From Billgrantia aerodenitrificans (GTDB lineage Bacteria; Pseudomonadota; Gammaproteobacteria; Pseudomonadales; Halomonadaceae): a stretch of 64,000 bases of DNA. Positions 1 to 7,946 of this stretch are shown piece after piece. The stretch is taken from the NCBI RefSeq assembly GCF_021404405.1, contig NZ_JABFTV010000003.1, positions 124,001 through 188,000 of the forward strand, given 5' to 3'. Position 1 is the stretch's first letter. The number at the start of each line of letters is the position of its first letter. The position numbers and the translations under genes are program-made. The notes beneath the pieces were generated by a model. That model did not search any database. It was not told the origin of the DNA and saw only the letters and a program-made list of their open reading frames with translations.

Positions 1-404
1 GAGAACTCGTAGCCGATGCCGCAGCCCGCCTTGAGGGTCATGCCGGCGTCCACCACCGAGGAGAGGATGTCATGCATGGAGTCGCGGATGGTGCGCGAGA
101 CGGTGCAGTTGATCAGGCTCACCGCCGGCTTGTAGTCCTCGGCGCCGGCGTTGGACATGATGCGCCCGGCGGGGATGGCACCGTTCTCCAGCGCCCAGCG
201 GAACTTGGGCAGCCACTCCTCGGCCTTGTCGCCTTCCACCGCTGCCAGGGCGCGCGCCACGCGCTCCCAGGTCGCTGCCACATCCTTGTCGACGGGGCGG
301 CCATGACGATCCTTGAGTCGATACTTGGAGTCCCAGATATCGCGTGAGGGCGCTTGCATAGGCACCTCGTGGGATGTCTTGACGGCCTTGGTGGAAGTAC
401 TCAT
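1..404 (-). CDS. nrdJ: adenosylcobalamin-dependent (class II) ribonucleotide reductase, N-terminal fragment
   Basis: This is the first 134 residues of a gene that runs off the left edge of the window. The translation opens with a short polar leader and then the family's N-terminal block (SRDIWDSKYRLKDRHG, then TWERVARALAAVE). It continues into IPAGRIMSNAG and the segment around NCTVSRTIRDSM, where a conserved cysteine lies in the active-site region of vitamin B12-dependent ribonucleotide reductases. The enzyme reduces ribonucleotides to deoxyribonucleotides without needing oxygen, which suits the denitrification genes beside it. The ATG at 404 is preceded by a GGAG ribosome-binding site and no other in-frame start fits the family N-terminus. 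The product call is firm at family level; the C-terminal part cannot be seen. Confidence 0.85.
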   Translation of the reverse strand, partial: MSTSTKAVKTSHEVPMQAPSRDIWDSKYRLKDRHGRPVDKDVAATWERVARALAAVEGDKAEEWLPKFRWALENGAIPAGRIMSNAGAEDYKPAVSLINCTVSRTIRDSMHDILSSVVDAGMTLKAGCGIGYEF

Positions 405-441
405 GCAGGAATCTCCAGTAAGGGTCAAAAATTCGAATCGT

Positions 442-924
442 TCAACGTTCCTGGCGCGCCATGCGCTCGAAGCGCGCCAACCAATCGCCGAGCCGGCCCT
501 GGGCCAACCCCTCCTCGCGGCTGTCGAGCAGGTTCTTGACCATCAGGCCGAGCTCGGTATCGCCCTCGATCACCAGGCGGCGCTGGAAGAACAGGGCGTC
601 GGGATCCTCGCGCCGGGTAGCCAGGCACAGAAACTCGCGCCAGCCGCCGCGAATGGTGGCCTCGCCCATCTCCGGGCTGAGCCGGAAGCGCTCCGCTTCG
701 AGGGTCAGCGTCAACGCTACGCCCAGGTCCTCGATGTGCAGCGAGATGCGCCGCCCGTCGAGCGCATCGAACTCGCCCTCGGCCAAAGGCTCGGCGAAGG
801 TGCGGTTGAGCAGCGGCTCGATCAGCTGGCGCTTCAGGACAAGCGGCACGCGGGGGTCGATGGCGCGAATCAGGCGGGTCGGGGCGGGCGGACGTGGCAA
901 GCGCGACAGAGAAAGAGGAAGCAT
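442..924 (-). CDS. ubiT: UbiT-like SCP2 sterol-binding protein, anaerobic ubiquinone biosynthesis accessory factor
   Basis: This 160-residue protein has one SCP2 lipid-binding domain, with the segment RLVIEGDTELGLMVKNLLD near residues 110-130 typical of UbiT (YhbT). In E. coli UbiT works with UbiU and UbiV in oxygen-independent ubiquinone synthesis, probably by binding lipid intermediates. ubiU and ubiV are not in the window. An in-frame ATG exists at 951, but the ATG at 924 has a good GGAGAG Shine-Dalgarno and starts the conserved region, so 924 is chosen. A candidate FNR/DNR box lies about 90 bp upstream with a plausible -10 at the class II spacing, so anaerobic induction is likely. The family call rests on sequence pattern only. 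Confidence 0.75.
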   Translation of the reverse strand: MLPLSLSRLPRPPAPTRLIRAIDPRVPLVLKRQLIEPLLNRTFAEPLAEGEFDALDGRRISLHIEDLGVALTLTLEAERFRLSPEMGEATIRGGWREFLCLATRREDPDALFFQRRLVIEGDTELGLMVKNLLDSREEGLAQGRLGDWLARFERMARQER

Positions 925-986
925 AGCGACTCTCCGGTGGAGCGAACCCATGGATTCGGTGCGGCCAGGTGGCCATGAAACCGATC

Positions 987-1028
987 ATCCTAAGCTCGAC
1001 GACGCCTGCCCGTACTGATGTGCGTCAA
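987..1028 (-). promoter_or_regulatory. candidate FNR/DNR box and -10 element upstream of ubiT
   Basis: On the minus strand, 1028-1015 reads TTGACGCACATCAG, which matches TTGAT-N4-ATCAA at 8 of 10 fixed positions. A TAGGAT hexamer sits at 992-987. The box centre is 32 bp from the centre of this hexamer, the distance expected when an FNR-type box is at -41.5. The regulator (FNR or DNR) is inferred. Confidence 0.55.
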
Positions 1029-1148
1029 GCCTGTGACACTGCCCCCAACCGGGGCCTTGGCTACCATATCTAGACAACCACTACCGATCAAGCACTATAT
1101 ATATGGCCTTCGTTAACGCTGCTTCTTGACTTTTAGACCTTCCGATAA

Positions 1149-2693
<1,545 letters not shown>

Positions 2694-2750
2694 GGTTAAT
2701 AATACCTATCAGGGTAAATTTAACCCTATCACGGCAAGGTCATTTCAACC
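2694..2750. promoter_or_regulatory. three NorR enhancer boxes (GGT-N7-ACC)
   Basis: Three copies of the inverted repeat GGT-N7-ACC lie at 2694-2706, 2713-2725 and 2738-2750. This is the core described for NorR binding sites. The boxes are about 75-120 bp upstream of the start predicted from the sigma-54 promoter at 2792-2807, a usual enhancer distance. The first box directly abuts the norR initiation codon. Confidence 0.8.
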
Positions 2751-2791
2751 ATGACCACTTCATATCATTGAAAGTAAAGCAGTAAAAAAAC

Positions 2792-2807
2792 TGGCATGGC
2801 GCTTGCT
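2792..2807 (+). promoter_or_regulatory. sigma-54 (-24/-12) promoter of ytfE
   Basis: The sequence TGGCATGGCGCTTGCT matches the sigma-54 pattern TGGCAYG-N4-TTGCW, with GG and GC elements at the correct spacing. The predicted start is near 2818, giving a short leader before the ATG at 2846. Together with the NorR boxes it predicts nitric oxide-dependent expression of ytfE. Confidence 0.8.
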
Positions 2808-2845
2808 CTGTACAGGATGACATCCCCGTTGCAGAGGAACTACAC

Positions 2846-3502
2846 ATGGACCTGCTCGAACAAACCGTTGGCCGTATCGCCCTGTCGCTGCCCGGTGCGA
2901 CCCGCATCTTCCACACCCACAACATCGACTTCTGCTGCGGCGGGCGCATCAGCCTGCGCCAGGCCGCCGAGCGCGCCGGCCTGCACGTCGACAGGCTGGT
3001 CGCCGAACTCGAGGCACTGCCGGCCGTCAGCAGCGAGCAGCGCGACTGGCGCGAGGCCAGCAACGACGAGCTGATAGAGCACATCCTGACCCGCTACCAC
3101 GACGTGCATCGTCAGCAGCTGCCCGAGCTGATCCGCATGGCGCGGCGAGTGGAGCAGGTCCACGGCGAGCGCGAAAGCTGCCCCAACGGGTTGGCAGACC
3201 TGCTGATGGACATCCATCAGGAGATGGAGAGCCACATGCAGAAGGAGGAACAGATTCTGTTTCCCATGCTGCGCAGCGGCATGGGCGCCCAGGCCCAGGG
3301 GCCGATCGCGGTGATGCGCCATGAGCACGACGACCACGGCGAGAACCTGGAGCAGGTGATGCTGCTCACCGAGGACATCACCCCACCCAAGGGCGCCTGC
3401 ACCACCTGGCGCGCGCTCTACACCGGCCTGCGCGAGTTCCGCGAGGATCTGATGGAGCATATCCATTTGGAGAATAATCTGCTGTTCGAACGGGCCGTTT
3501 GA
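2846..3502 (+). CDS. ytfE: di-iron iron-sulfur cluster repair protein YtfE/DnrN (RIC)
   Basis: This 218-residue protein has a short N-terminal ScdA-type domain with the DFCCGG motif (residues 28-33), followed by a hemerythrin-like four-helix domain. The helical domain carries His and Glu residues in motifs such as YHDVHRQ, EMESHMQKEEQ, RHEHDDHGEN and EHIHLENN, which are likely di-iron ligands. RIC proteins repair iron-sulfur clusters damaged by nitric oxide or oxidants and may release or transfer iron. The gene is monocistronic: a long palindrome follows it, and the convergent hemN lies beyond. Control by NorR and sigma-54 is indicated by the upstream sites. Confidence 0.92.
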   Translation: MDLLEQTVGRIALSLPGATRIFHTHNIDFCCGGRISLRQAAERAGLHVDRLVAELEALPAVSSEQRDWREASNDELIEHILTRYHDVHRQQLPELIRMARRVEQVHGERESCPNGLADLLMDIHQEMESHMQKEEQILFPMLRSGMGAQAQGPIAVMRHEHDDHGENLEQVMLLTEDITPPKGACTTWRALYTGLREFREDLMEHIHLENNLLFERAV

Positions 3503-3514
3503 GGAAGCACAGCC

Positions 3515-3557
3515 GCCGAAACGCAAACGGCGCCCCGCGGGGCGCCGTTGTGTTTCG
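3515..3557. terminator. bidirectional terminator between ytfE and hemN
   Basis: A perfect 24-bp palindrome at 3525-3548 (AACGGCGCCCCG and its complement) is extended by an outer stem CCGAAAC/GTTTCGG at 3515-3521 and 3551-3557. It lies between the convergent 3' ends of ytfE and hemN. No long T run is present. Confidence 0.7.
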
Positions 3558-3566
3558 GTGGGCGTC

Positions 3567-4952
3567 TTAGACGGTGCGCGAGAAACGCCCTTCGTTGGGT
3601 TTGAGGTAGGCGTCGAAGGCCATGGCCATGTTGCGCATCATCAGGCGCCCGGCGGGTAGCACTTCGATGGCGTCATCATTAATGGCCAGCAGGCCGTCGG
3701 CCTGCATCTCCTCGAGCTGGTCCAGGGCATCGGCAAAATAGTCGCGGAAGGCGATGTCGTGGCACGCCTCGATGTTGGCGAAATCGATGCGCCCGTGGCA
3801 CATCAGGGCGTTGATCACGTCGCGGCGCAGGCGGTCGTCGTCGTTGAGGCGATAGCCGCGCATCACCGGCAGCCGCCCCTCCTCGAGCCGCGCCTGATAC
3901 TGGGCGGTCTCCTTGACGTTCTGGCTGTAGCTGTCGCCGACCTTGCCGATGGAGGTGATGCCCAGGCCGATCATGTCGCAGTCGGCATGGGTGGAGTAGC
4001 CCTGGAAGTTGCGCTGCAGGGTGCCGTTCTCCCTGGCCAGGGTCAGCTCGTCGTCGGGCAGAGCGAAGTGGTCCATGCCGATGTAGACGTAGCCGGCGGC
4101 GGTGAGGCGGCGAATGGTGAGCTCGAGCAGTTCCAGCTTGCGCTCCGGCGGCGGCATGTCCTCGGGGCGGATCAGGCGCTGGGCCTTGAACAGCTCGGGC
4201 AGGTGGGCGTAGCTGTAGCTGGCGATGCGGTCCGGGCGCAGGGCGATGATCTTGTCCAGCGTAGTGTCGAAGCTCGCCACCGTCTGCAGCGGCAGGCCGT
4301 AGATCAGGTCCACGCTGACCGACTGGAAGCCGGCCTCGCGGGCGGCGGCCACCAGCTCGACCACCTGCTCCTCGCTCTGCAGGCGGTTGACCGCCTTCTG
4401 CACGTCCGCGTCGAAGTCCTGCACGCCGAAGCTCAGCCGGTTGAAGCCGAGATCGTGCAGCTCATGGATCTGTGCCGGCGTGACCGTTCGCGGATCCACC
4501 TCCAGCGAGAACTCGCGCTCCTCCACCGGGGCGAAATGGAACGCCTCGTCGAGGGCCGCCATCAGCTCGCCGAGCTGGGCATTGCTCAGGTAGGTGGGCG
4601 TGCCGCCGCCCAGGTGCAACTGGGTCATGCGGCGGGTTTCGTCGAACAACGCCCCCTGCACACCGATCTCCTGCTTCAGCCAGTCCAGATACTCCGCCGC
4701 ACGCTCGGTGTTGTGCGTGATGATCTTGTTGCAGGCGCAGTAGTAGCACAGGCTCTTGCAGAACGGGATGTGCACGTAGACCGACAACGGCTTGGGCGAG
4801 GCGACCCGATTGCTGCGCTCGGCGGCGGCGCGGTAGTCGTCCTCGGCGAAGGCCGCATGGAACTGCGGCGCCGTGGGATAGGAGGTGTAGCGGGGCCCGG
4901 GGCGGTCGTACTTCTCCACCAAGGGGCGATTGAACAACAGCTCGTCTTGCAT
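3567..4952 (-). CDS. hemN: oxygen-independent coproporphyrinogen III oxidase (radical SAM)
   Basis: This 461-residue radical SAM enzyme performs the anaerobic oxidative decarboxylation of coproporphyrinogen III to protoporphyrinogen IX in haem synthesis. The cluster motif CKSLCYYCAC gives C65, C69 and C72 as [4Fe-4S] ligands with C74 conserved. The LHLGGGTPT and VDPRT segments follow in the expected order. The longer reading frame to 5069 is not used, because the ATG at 4952 starts the conserved N-terminus and has an AGAGGT site upstream. It lies 76 bp downstream of nnrS on the same strand, so the two are probably cotranscribed. Haem supply fits the demand of cytochromes encoded nearby. Confidence 0.92.
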   Translation of the reverse strand: MQDELLFNRPLVEKYDRPGPRYTSYPTAPQFHAAFAEDDYRAAAERSNRVASPKPLSVYVHIPFCKSLCYYCACNKIITHNTERAAEYLDWLKQEIGVQGALFDETRRMTQLHLGGGTPTYLSNAQLGELMAALDEAFHFAPVEEREFSLEVDPRTVTPAQIHELHDLGFNRLSFGVQDFDADVQKAVNRLQSEEQVVELVAAAREAGFQSVSVDLIYGLPLQTVASFDTTLDKIIALRPDRIASYSYAHLPELFKAQRLIRPEDMPPPERKLELLELTIRRLTAAGYVYIGMDHFALPDDELTLARENGTLQRNFQGYSTHADCDMIGLGITSIGKVGDSYSQNVKETAQYQARLEEGRLPVMRGYRLNDDDRLRRDVINALMCHGRIDFANIEACHDIAFRDYFADALDQLEEMQADGLLAINDDAIEVLPAGRLMMRNMAMAFDAYLKPNEGRFSRTV

Positions 4953-4978
4953 GATCGACTTCGACCTCTTGAAACCCT

Positions 4979-4998
4979 GGCATGGTGCGCGCCATGCC
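4979..4998. repeat. hairpin in the nnrS-hemN gap
   Basis: The arms GGCATGG (4979-4985) and CCATGCC (4992-4998) form a short stem just upstream of hemN. Its role is unknown; it could affect hemN translation or mark an mRNA processing site. Confidence 0.35.
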
Positions 4999-5028
4999 CG
5001 ATATCCGTGAGTATGACATTGGCACTTA

Positions 5029-6252
5029 TCAGCGTCTCGACAGCTCGCCCCTCTCTTGTCCCGAGTCAAGTTTGCTCATGTCGCGCGGGGGCAATCGGCG
5101 AATCCACACCCACAGCCGCCAGGCCACCAGCAGCCAGCCCAGGCTCCAGGCCAGCGCCGAGGCCCACATCAGCAGCAGCCAGGCACTGCCGGCGTCGATG
5201 GCCCACAGGCGAAGGACCGCTGCCGTGGCGAACAACCCGGCCAGCGGCAGCAGCACTCGCTCCCGCTCCGGGCGGCCTTTGGCACGCAGAATCACGTGGC
5301 GCAGCATGATGCTGCTGGCCAGTGTGCCCAGCGCCCCTACGGTGAAGGCGTGCAACGCGGTGCTGGCATGCTGCGGCGCCCACCAGCTGCGCGCCAGCAG
5401 CACCAGGCCGATGGCCAGCCAGGCATAGCCCAGCATCAGCACCTGCAGATCCGGCCGCTCACGGCAGCCTAACGGCCGCCAGTGCCAGATGCGAGTCAGC
5501 ACCAGCAGGCCCGCTGCCAGCACCAGCAAGGCCGCCAACGGGCGCAGCAGATCGAGCAGCATGACGAAGGGCGCCAACCCCAGCAGCACGATCAGCGCCG
5601 CCTCCAGGCGCGGCTGCACGCCTACCCCGGCCTGGCGAAACTCTCGTGCGAACTCTCGCGCGAAATAGCCATTGACGGCCGGAACGATGACGCGACCACC
5701 CATGAAGGTCATCAGCAGCACCAGCCACAGCACGCTCTGATGCATCAGCGGCGCTGTGGTCGGCATGTCGTCGAGATAGCGCCAGGTCAGGGTCACCACC
5801 GCCAGCAGGCTGATCATGCCCAGCAGCGGCGACAGCAGCCGGTTGCGCCACTTCTTGGCGGCGATGAAGCGTGGCACCAGCCCCCCGGCCACCCACAGCG
5901 CGAAGGCTGCGTCGGCCAGCGAGGCCACCACGGCGCCCGGCCAGGTCAGCACGCCCACTCGACCCAACAGCCAGAGCGTCACCAGCACGGCCAGCTGGCG
6001 GCGCGGCACCGGTCCCAACAGGTAGCCGGCGATCACCGCCAGGGCGAAGCCGAACAGCATCTCGCGCGCATGGGCTGCCGGGGTCGCCAGCTGTACCGCT
6101 GTCCAGCCGTGATAGAGCGCCAGCAGCGAGAGCGGTACCATCAGGGCGGCATGCAAGGCCGCCAAGGGGAACAGCCAACGCCAGGCCGGGAGCCGCAGCT
6201 CCCCCGCTTGAGGGTCCGGTGCGTACGTAGACTTGGCAAAGTTTTTAAACAT
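5029..6252 (-). CDS. nnrS: NnrS family membrane protein (nitric oxide/nitrosative stress)
   Basis: This 407-residue integral membrane protein has about twelve hydrophobic helices and matches the NnrS family through segments such as HAREMLFGFALAVIAGYLL near the N-terminus and FMGGRVIVPAVNGYF mid-protein. NnrS is a haem- and copper-containing membrane protein linked to resistance to nitrosative stress in denitrifiers and Vibrio; its exact biochemistry is unsettled. The start at 6252 is supported by the conserved N-terminus although the ribosome-binding site is weak. An NsrR-type operator overlaps the start codon, predicting repression of nnrS and downstream hemN until nitric oxide is sensed. 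Confidence 0.9.
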   Translation of the reverse strand: MFKNFAKSTYAPDPQAGELRLPAWRWLFPLAALHAALMVPLSLLALYHGWTAVQLATPAAHAREMLFGFALAVIAGYLLGPVPRRQLAVLVTLWLLGRVGVLTWPGAVVASLADAAFALWVAGGLVPRFIAAKKWRNRLLSPLLGMISLLAVVTLTWRYLDDMPTTAPLMHQSVLWLVLLMTFMGGRVIVPAVNGYFAREFAREFRQAGVGVQPRLEAALIVLLGLAPFVMLLDLLRPLAALLVLAAGLLVLTRIWHWRPLGCRERPDLQVLMLGYAWLAIGLVLLARSWWAPQHASTALHAFTVGALGTLASSIMLRHVILRAKGRPERERVLLPLAGLFATAAVLRLWAIDAGSAWLLLMWASALAWSLGWLLVAWRLWVWIRRLPPRDMSKLDSGQERGELSRR

Positions 6253-6270
6253 GTATATAAAATACTACTT
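6248..6270. promoter_or_regulatory. candidate NsrR operator at the nnrS start codon
   Basis: Two 11-bp half-sites in inverted orientation, AACATGTATAT (6248-6258) and the complement AAGTAGTATTT (6270-6260), are separated by one base. This is the 11-1-11 layout of NsrR sites. Each half matches AAGATGTATTT at 9 of 11 positions. The site covers the nnrS ATG, so binding should block initiation. nsrR itself is encoded about 500 bp away. Confidence 0.7.
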
Positions 6271-6316
6271 AGAATGAACGCGCGAGACTGCGCCTCGAAA
6301 ATTTCGCGAGGGTGTG

Positions 6317-6739
6317 ATGAGAGAAACCGTGCTACGCCTGGGCTGGCGAATGCTTGCCTACGGAGCCATCGCTTTGGGCACCGCCGGGCTGGTGGTGCCG
6401 CTGCTGCCGACCACCCCTTTTCTGCTGGTGGCCGCCTGGGCAGCGCCGAAGGGTTCGCCGCGCCTGGCGCGTTGGCTATGGCACCATCCGCGACTGGGCC
6501 CGCCACTGCATGCCTGGCGCGAGCAGCGGGCCATTGCCAGAAGGACGAAGCAACTCGCCATCGTTCTGCTTGCTTTCAGTTGGCTGGTACTATGGTTCGG
6601 CGGTGCACCCGGCTTGGTGCTGGGGACGACAGCAGCGATTTTCGGCTGTGTGGCCACCTTCATACTGACGCGACCCGATGCCACAGCCATGCCCAGCGCG
6701 AGCAAGCAACGAAGCAGTGTTATGATAAGAAGATGTTAG
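6317..6739 (+). CDS. YbaN/DUF454 family inner membrane protein
   Basis: This 140-residue protein has three hydrophobic segments (about 12-40, 78-95 and 98-115). It carries the family pattern LGxxGLVVPLLPTTPFLLVAAW near the N-terminus, followed by LxxHPRLGPPLxAWRExRAI. DUF454 proteins are small inner membrane proteins of unknown function. A GTG one codon earlier is possible, but the ATG at 6317 with GAGGG upstream is preferred. It is divergent from nnrS and shares its short promoter region, and it sits directly before nsrR on the same strand. Confidence 0.75.
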   Translation: MRETVLRLGWRMLAYGAIALGTAGLVVPLLPTTPFLLVAAWAAPKGSPRLARWLWHHPRLGPPLHAWREQRAIARRTKQLAIVLLAFSWLVLWFGGAPGLVLGTTAAIFGCVATFILTRPDATAMPSASKQRSSVMIRRC

Positions 6740-6778
6740 CGCACCTTAATTGACGCCCATCAAGACAGGCCGAACTTC

Positions 6779-7225
6779 ATGCATCTGACCCGTTACACCG
6801 ACTATGCGCTGCGCGTTCTGCTCTACCTCGCCGTCAAAGGGGAAGAGCGGGCCACCATCCACGAGATTGCAGAGAGTTTCGGCGTTTCGCGCAACCATCT
6901 GATGAAGGTGGTCCAGGATCTGAGTCATCGTGGCTACATCACCACCATCCGCGGCAAGAACGGCGGCCTGCTGCTCAGTCGGCCCCCCGAGGAGATCACC
7001 TTGGGACGACTGGTGCGCGATACCGAGCACGAGCTCGGCCTGGTGGAGTGTTTCCGCGATCATAACGAATGCATCATCACGCCGGCCTGCCGGCTCAAGC
7101 CCATTCTCAACGAGGCGATGGGCGCTTTCATGGAAGTCTTGGATCGTTACACCCTTGCCGACATGCTCGGCAGACGGCAGCCCCAGCTCGCGCGCTTAAT
7201 GCAGATCCCGACAGGCGCCGCATAG
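6779..7225 (+). CDS. nsrR: nitric oxide-sensing Rrf2-family repressor NsrR
   Basis: This 148-residue Rrf2-type regulator has an N-terminal winged helix and the iron-sulfur loop with cysteines C91, C98 and C104. Asp8, the fourth cluster ligand described for NsrR, is present in the opening MHLTRYTDYAL. Nitric oxide destroys the cluster and releases the repressor from DNA. The NsrR-like operator over the nnrS start supports the assignment. It could be confused with RsrR or IscR, but the cysteine spacing and Asp8 favour NsrR. A TTGACGCCCATCAA motif lies 16 bp upstream of the ATG, an odd place for an activator site. Confidence 0.88.
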   Translation: MHLTRYTDYALRVLLYLAVKGEERATIHEIAESFGVSRNHLMKVVQDLSHRGYITTIRGKNGGLLLSRPPEEITLGRLVRDTEHELGLVECFRDHNECIITPACRLKPILNEAMGAFMEVLDRYTLADMLGRRQPQLARLMQIPTGAA

Positions 7226-7322
7226 ATGTGCCAAAATCCGCTTTGGCTGTAAATCGAGGCCAGCCCTCGAGTGGAATTAAAAAGGACTGGCTTCACCGTG
7301 AATCAAGCATAAGGAGAAACCC

Positions 7323-7634
7323 ATGAAGAAACTTACCGCCGCTCTGCTCGCCGGCTCTGCCGCCCTGGCCTTTGCCACCGTGGCCCAGGCCGAGCCCGAT
7401 GGCGAGGCGATCTACAACCAGGCGTGCATGGCGTGCCACATGACCGGCGCCGCCGGCGCCCCGATCAAGGGCGATGCCGACGCCTGGGCCGAGCGCCTCG
7501 AGCAGGACATGGAAACCCTGTATGCCCACTCCATCGAGGGTATCGGCGCCATGCCGCCGAAGGGTGGACACGCCAACCTGAGCGACGAGGAAGTGAAGGC
7601 CGCCGTCGACTTCATGCTCGAGCCGGTGCTCTAA
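7323..7634 (+). CDS. periplasmic monohaem cytochrome c (c5-like)
   Basis: This 103-residue protein has a cleavable signal peptide (about 1-23, ending AQA), a CMACH haem-binding motif near residues 35-39 and a later methionine in GAMPPKGG as likely axial ligand, the pattern of cytochrome c5. It is a soluble periplasmic electron carrier. A strong AAGGAG site precedes the start. Its place between nsrR and nosR suggests a role as electron donor in denitrification, but no partner is shown by the sequence. Confidence 0.85.
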   Translation: MKKLTAALLAGSAALAFATVAQAEPDGEAIYNQACMACHMTGAAGAPIKGDADAWAERLEQDMETLYAHSIEGIGAMPPKGGHANLSDEEVKAAVDFMLEPVL

Positions 7635-7647
7635 CCACACCATCAAA

Positions 7648-7673
7648 GCTCAGGCGGACATTTCCGCCTGAGC
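7648..7673 (+). terminator. hairpin after the c5-like cytochrome gene
   Basis: The arms GCTCAGGCGG and CCGCCTGAGC form a 10-bp perfect stem with a six-base loop just after the stop codon. No clear T run follows, so termination may be partial. Confidence 0.55.
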
Positions 7674-7946
7674 GGCGGGGCGGCTGGCCGAGATTGCCAT
7701 CACGCGCCCCGCCGCCCCTTCGCAATACTCTTCCAGACATCACCACACCTCACCGTAACCAAGCCTGCCTACTCCCTCGGGACTACCTCTTCAACCTCGT
7801 CCCCAGTCCCTCCCGCGCATGATCCACGTCAATTCGATGACGTTGGTCAACTGGCATGATGGACAACAACATAAGCAACATTTCAAATGCATGTTCCTGG
7901 CAAGTCCTTTTCCTGGCCTCGAACAAGCGCTTGATAAGGAATGCCC
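7674..7946 (+). promoter_or_regulatory. nosR upstream region with FNR/DNR-type box
   Basis: This gene-free stretch holds one candidate anaerobic box at 7819-7832 (ATGAT-CCAC-GTCAA, 8 of 10 matches to TTGAT-N4-ATCAA). A CATGAT hexamer at 7855-7860 is centred 32 bp further on, the spacing for activation from -41.5. The predicted start is near 7867, giving a leader of about 80 nt. Nothing else is evident in the stretch. Confidence 0.55.

Noticed and set aside
6731-6741. AAGATGTTAGC as an NsrR half-site in front of nsrR
   Set aside because: Only one half resembles the motif and no second half at 11-1-11 spacing is present.
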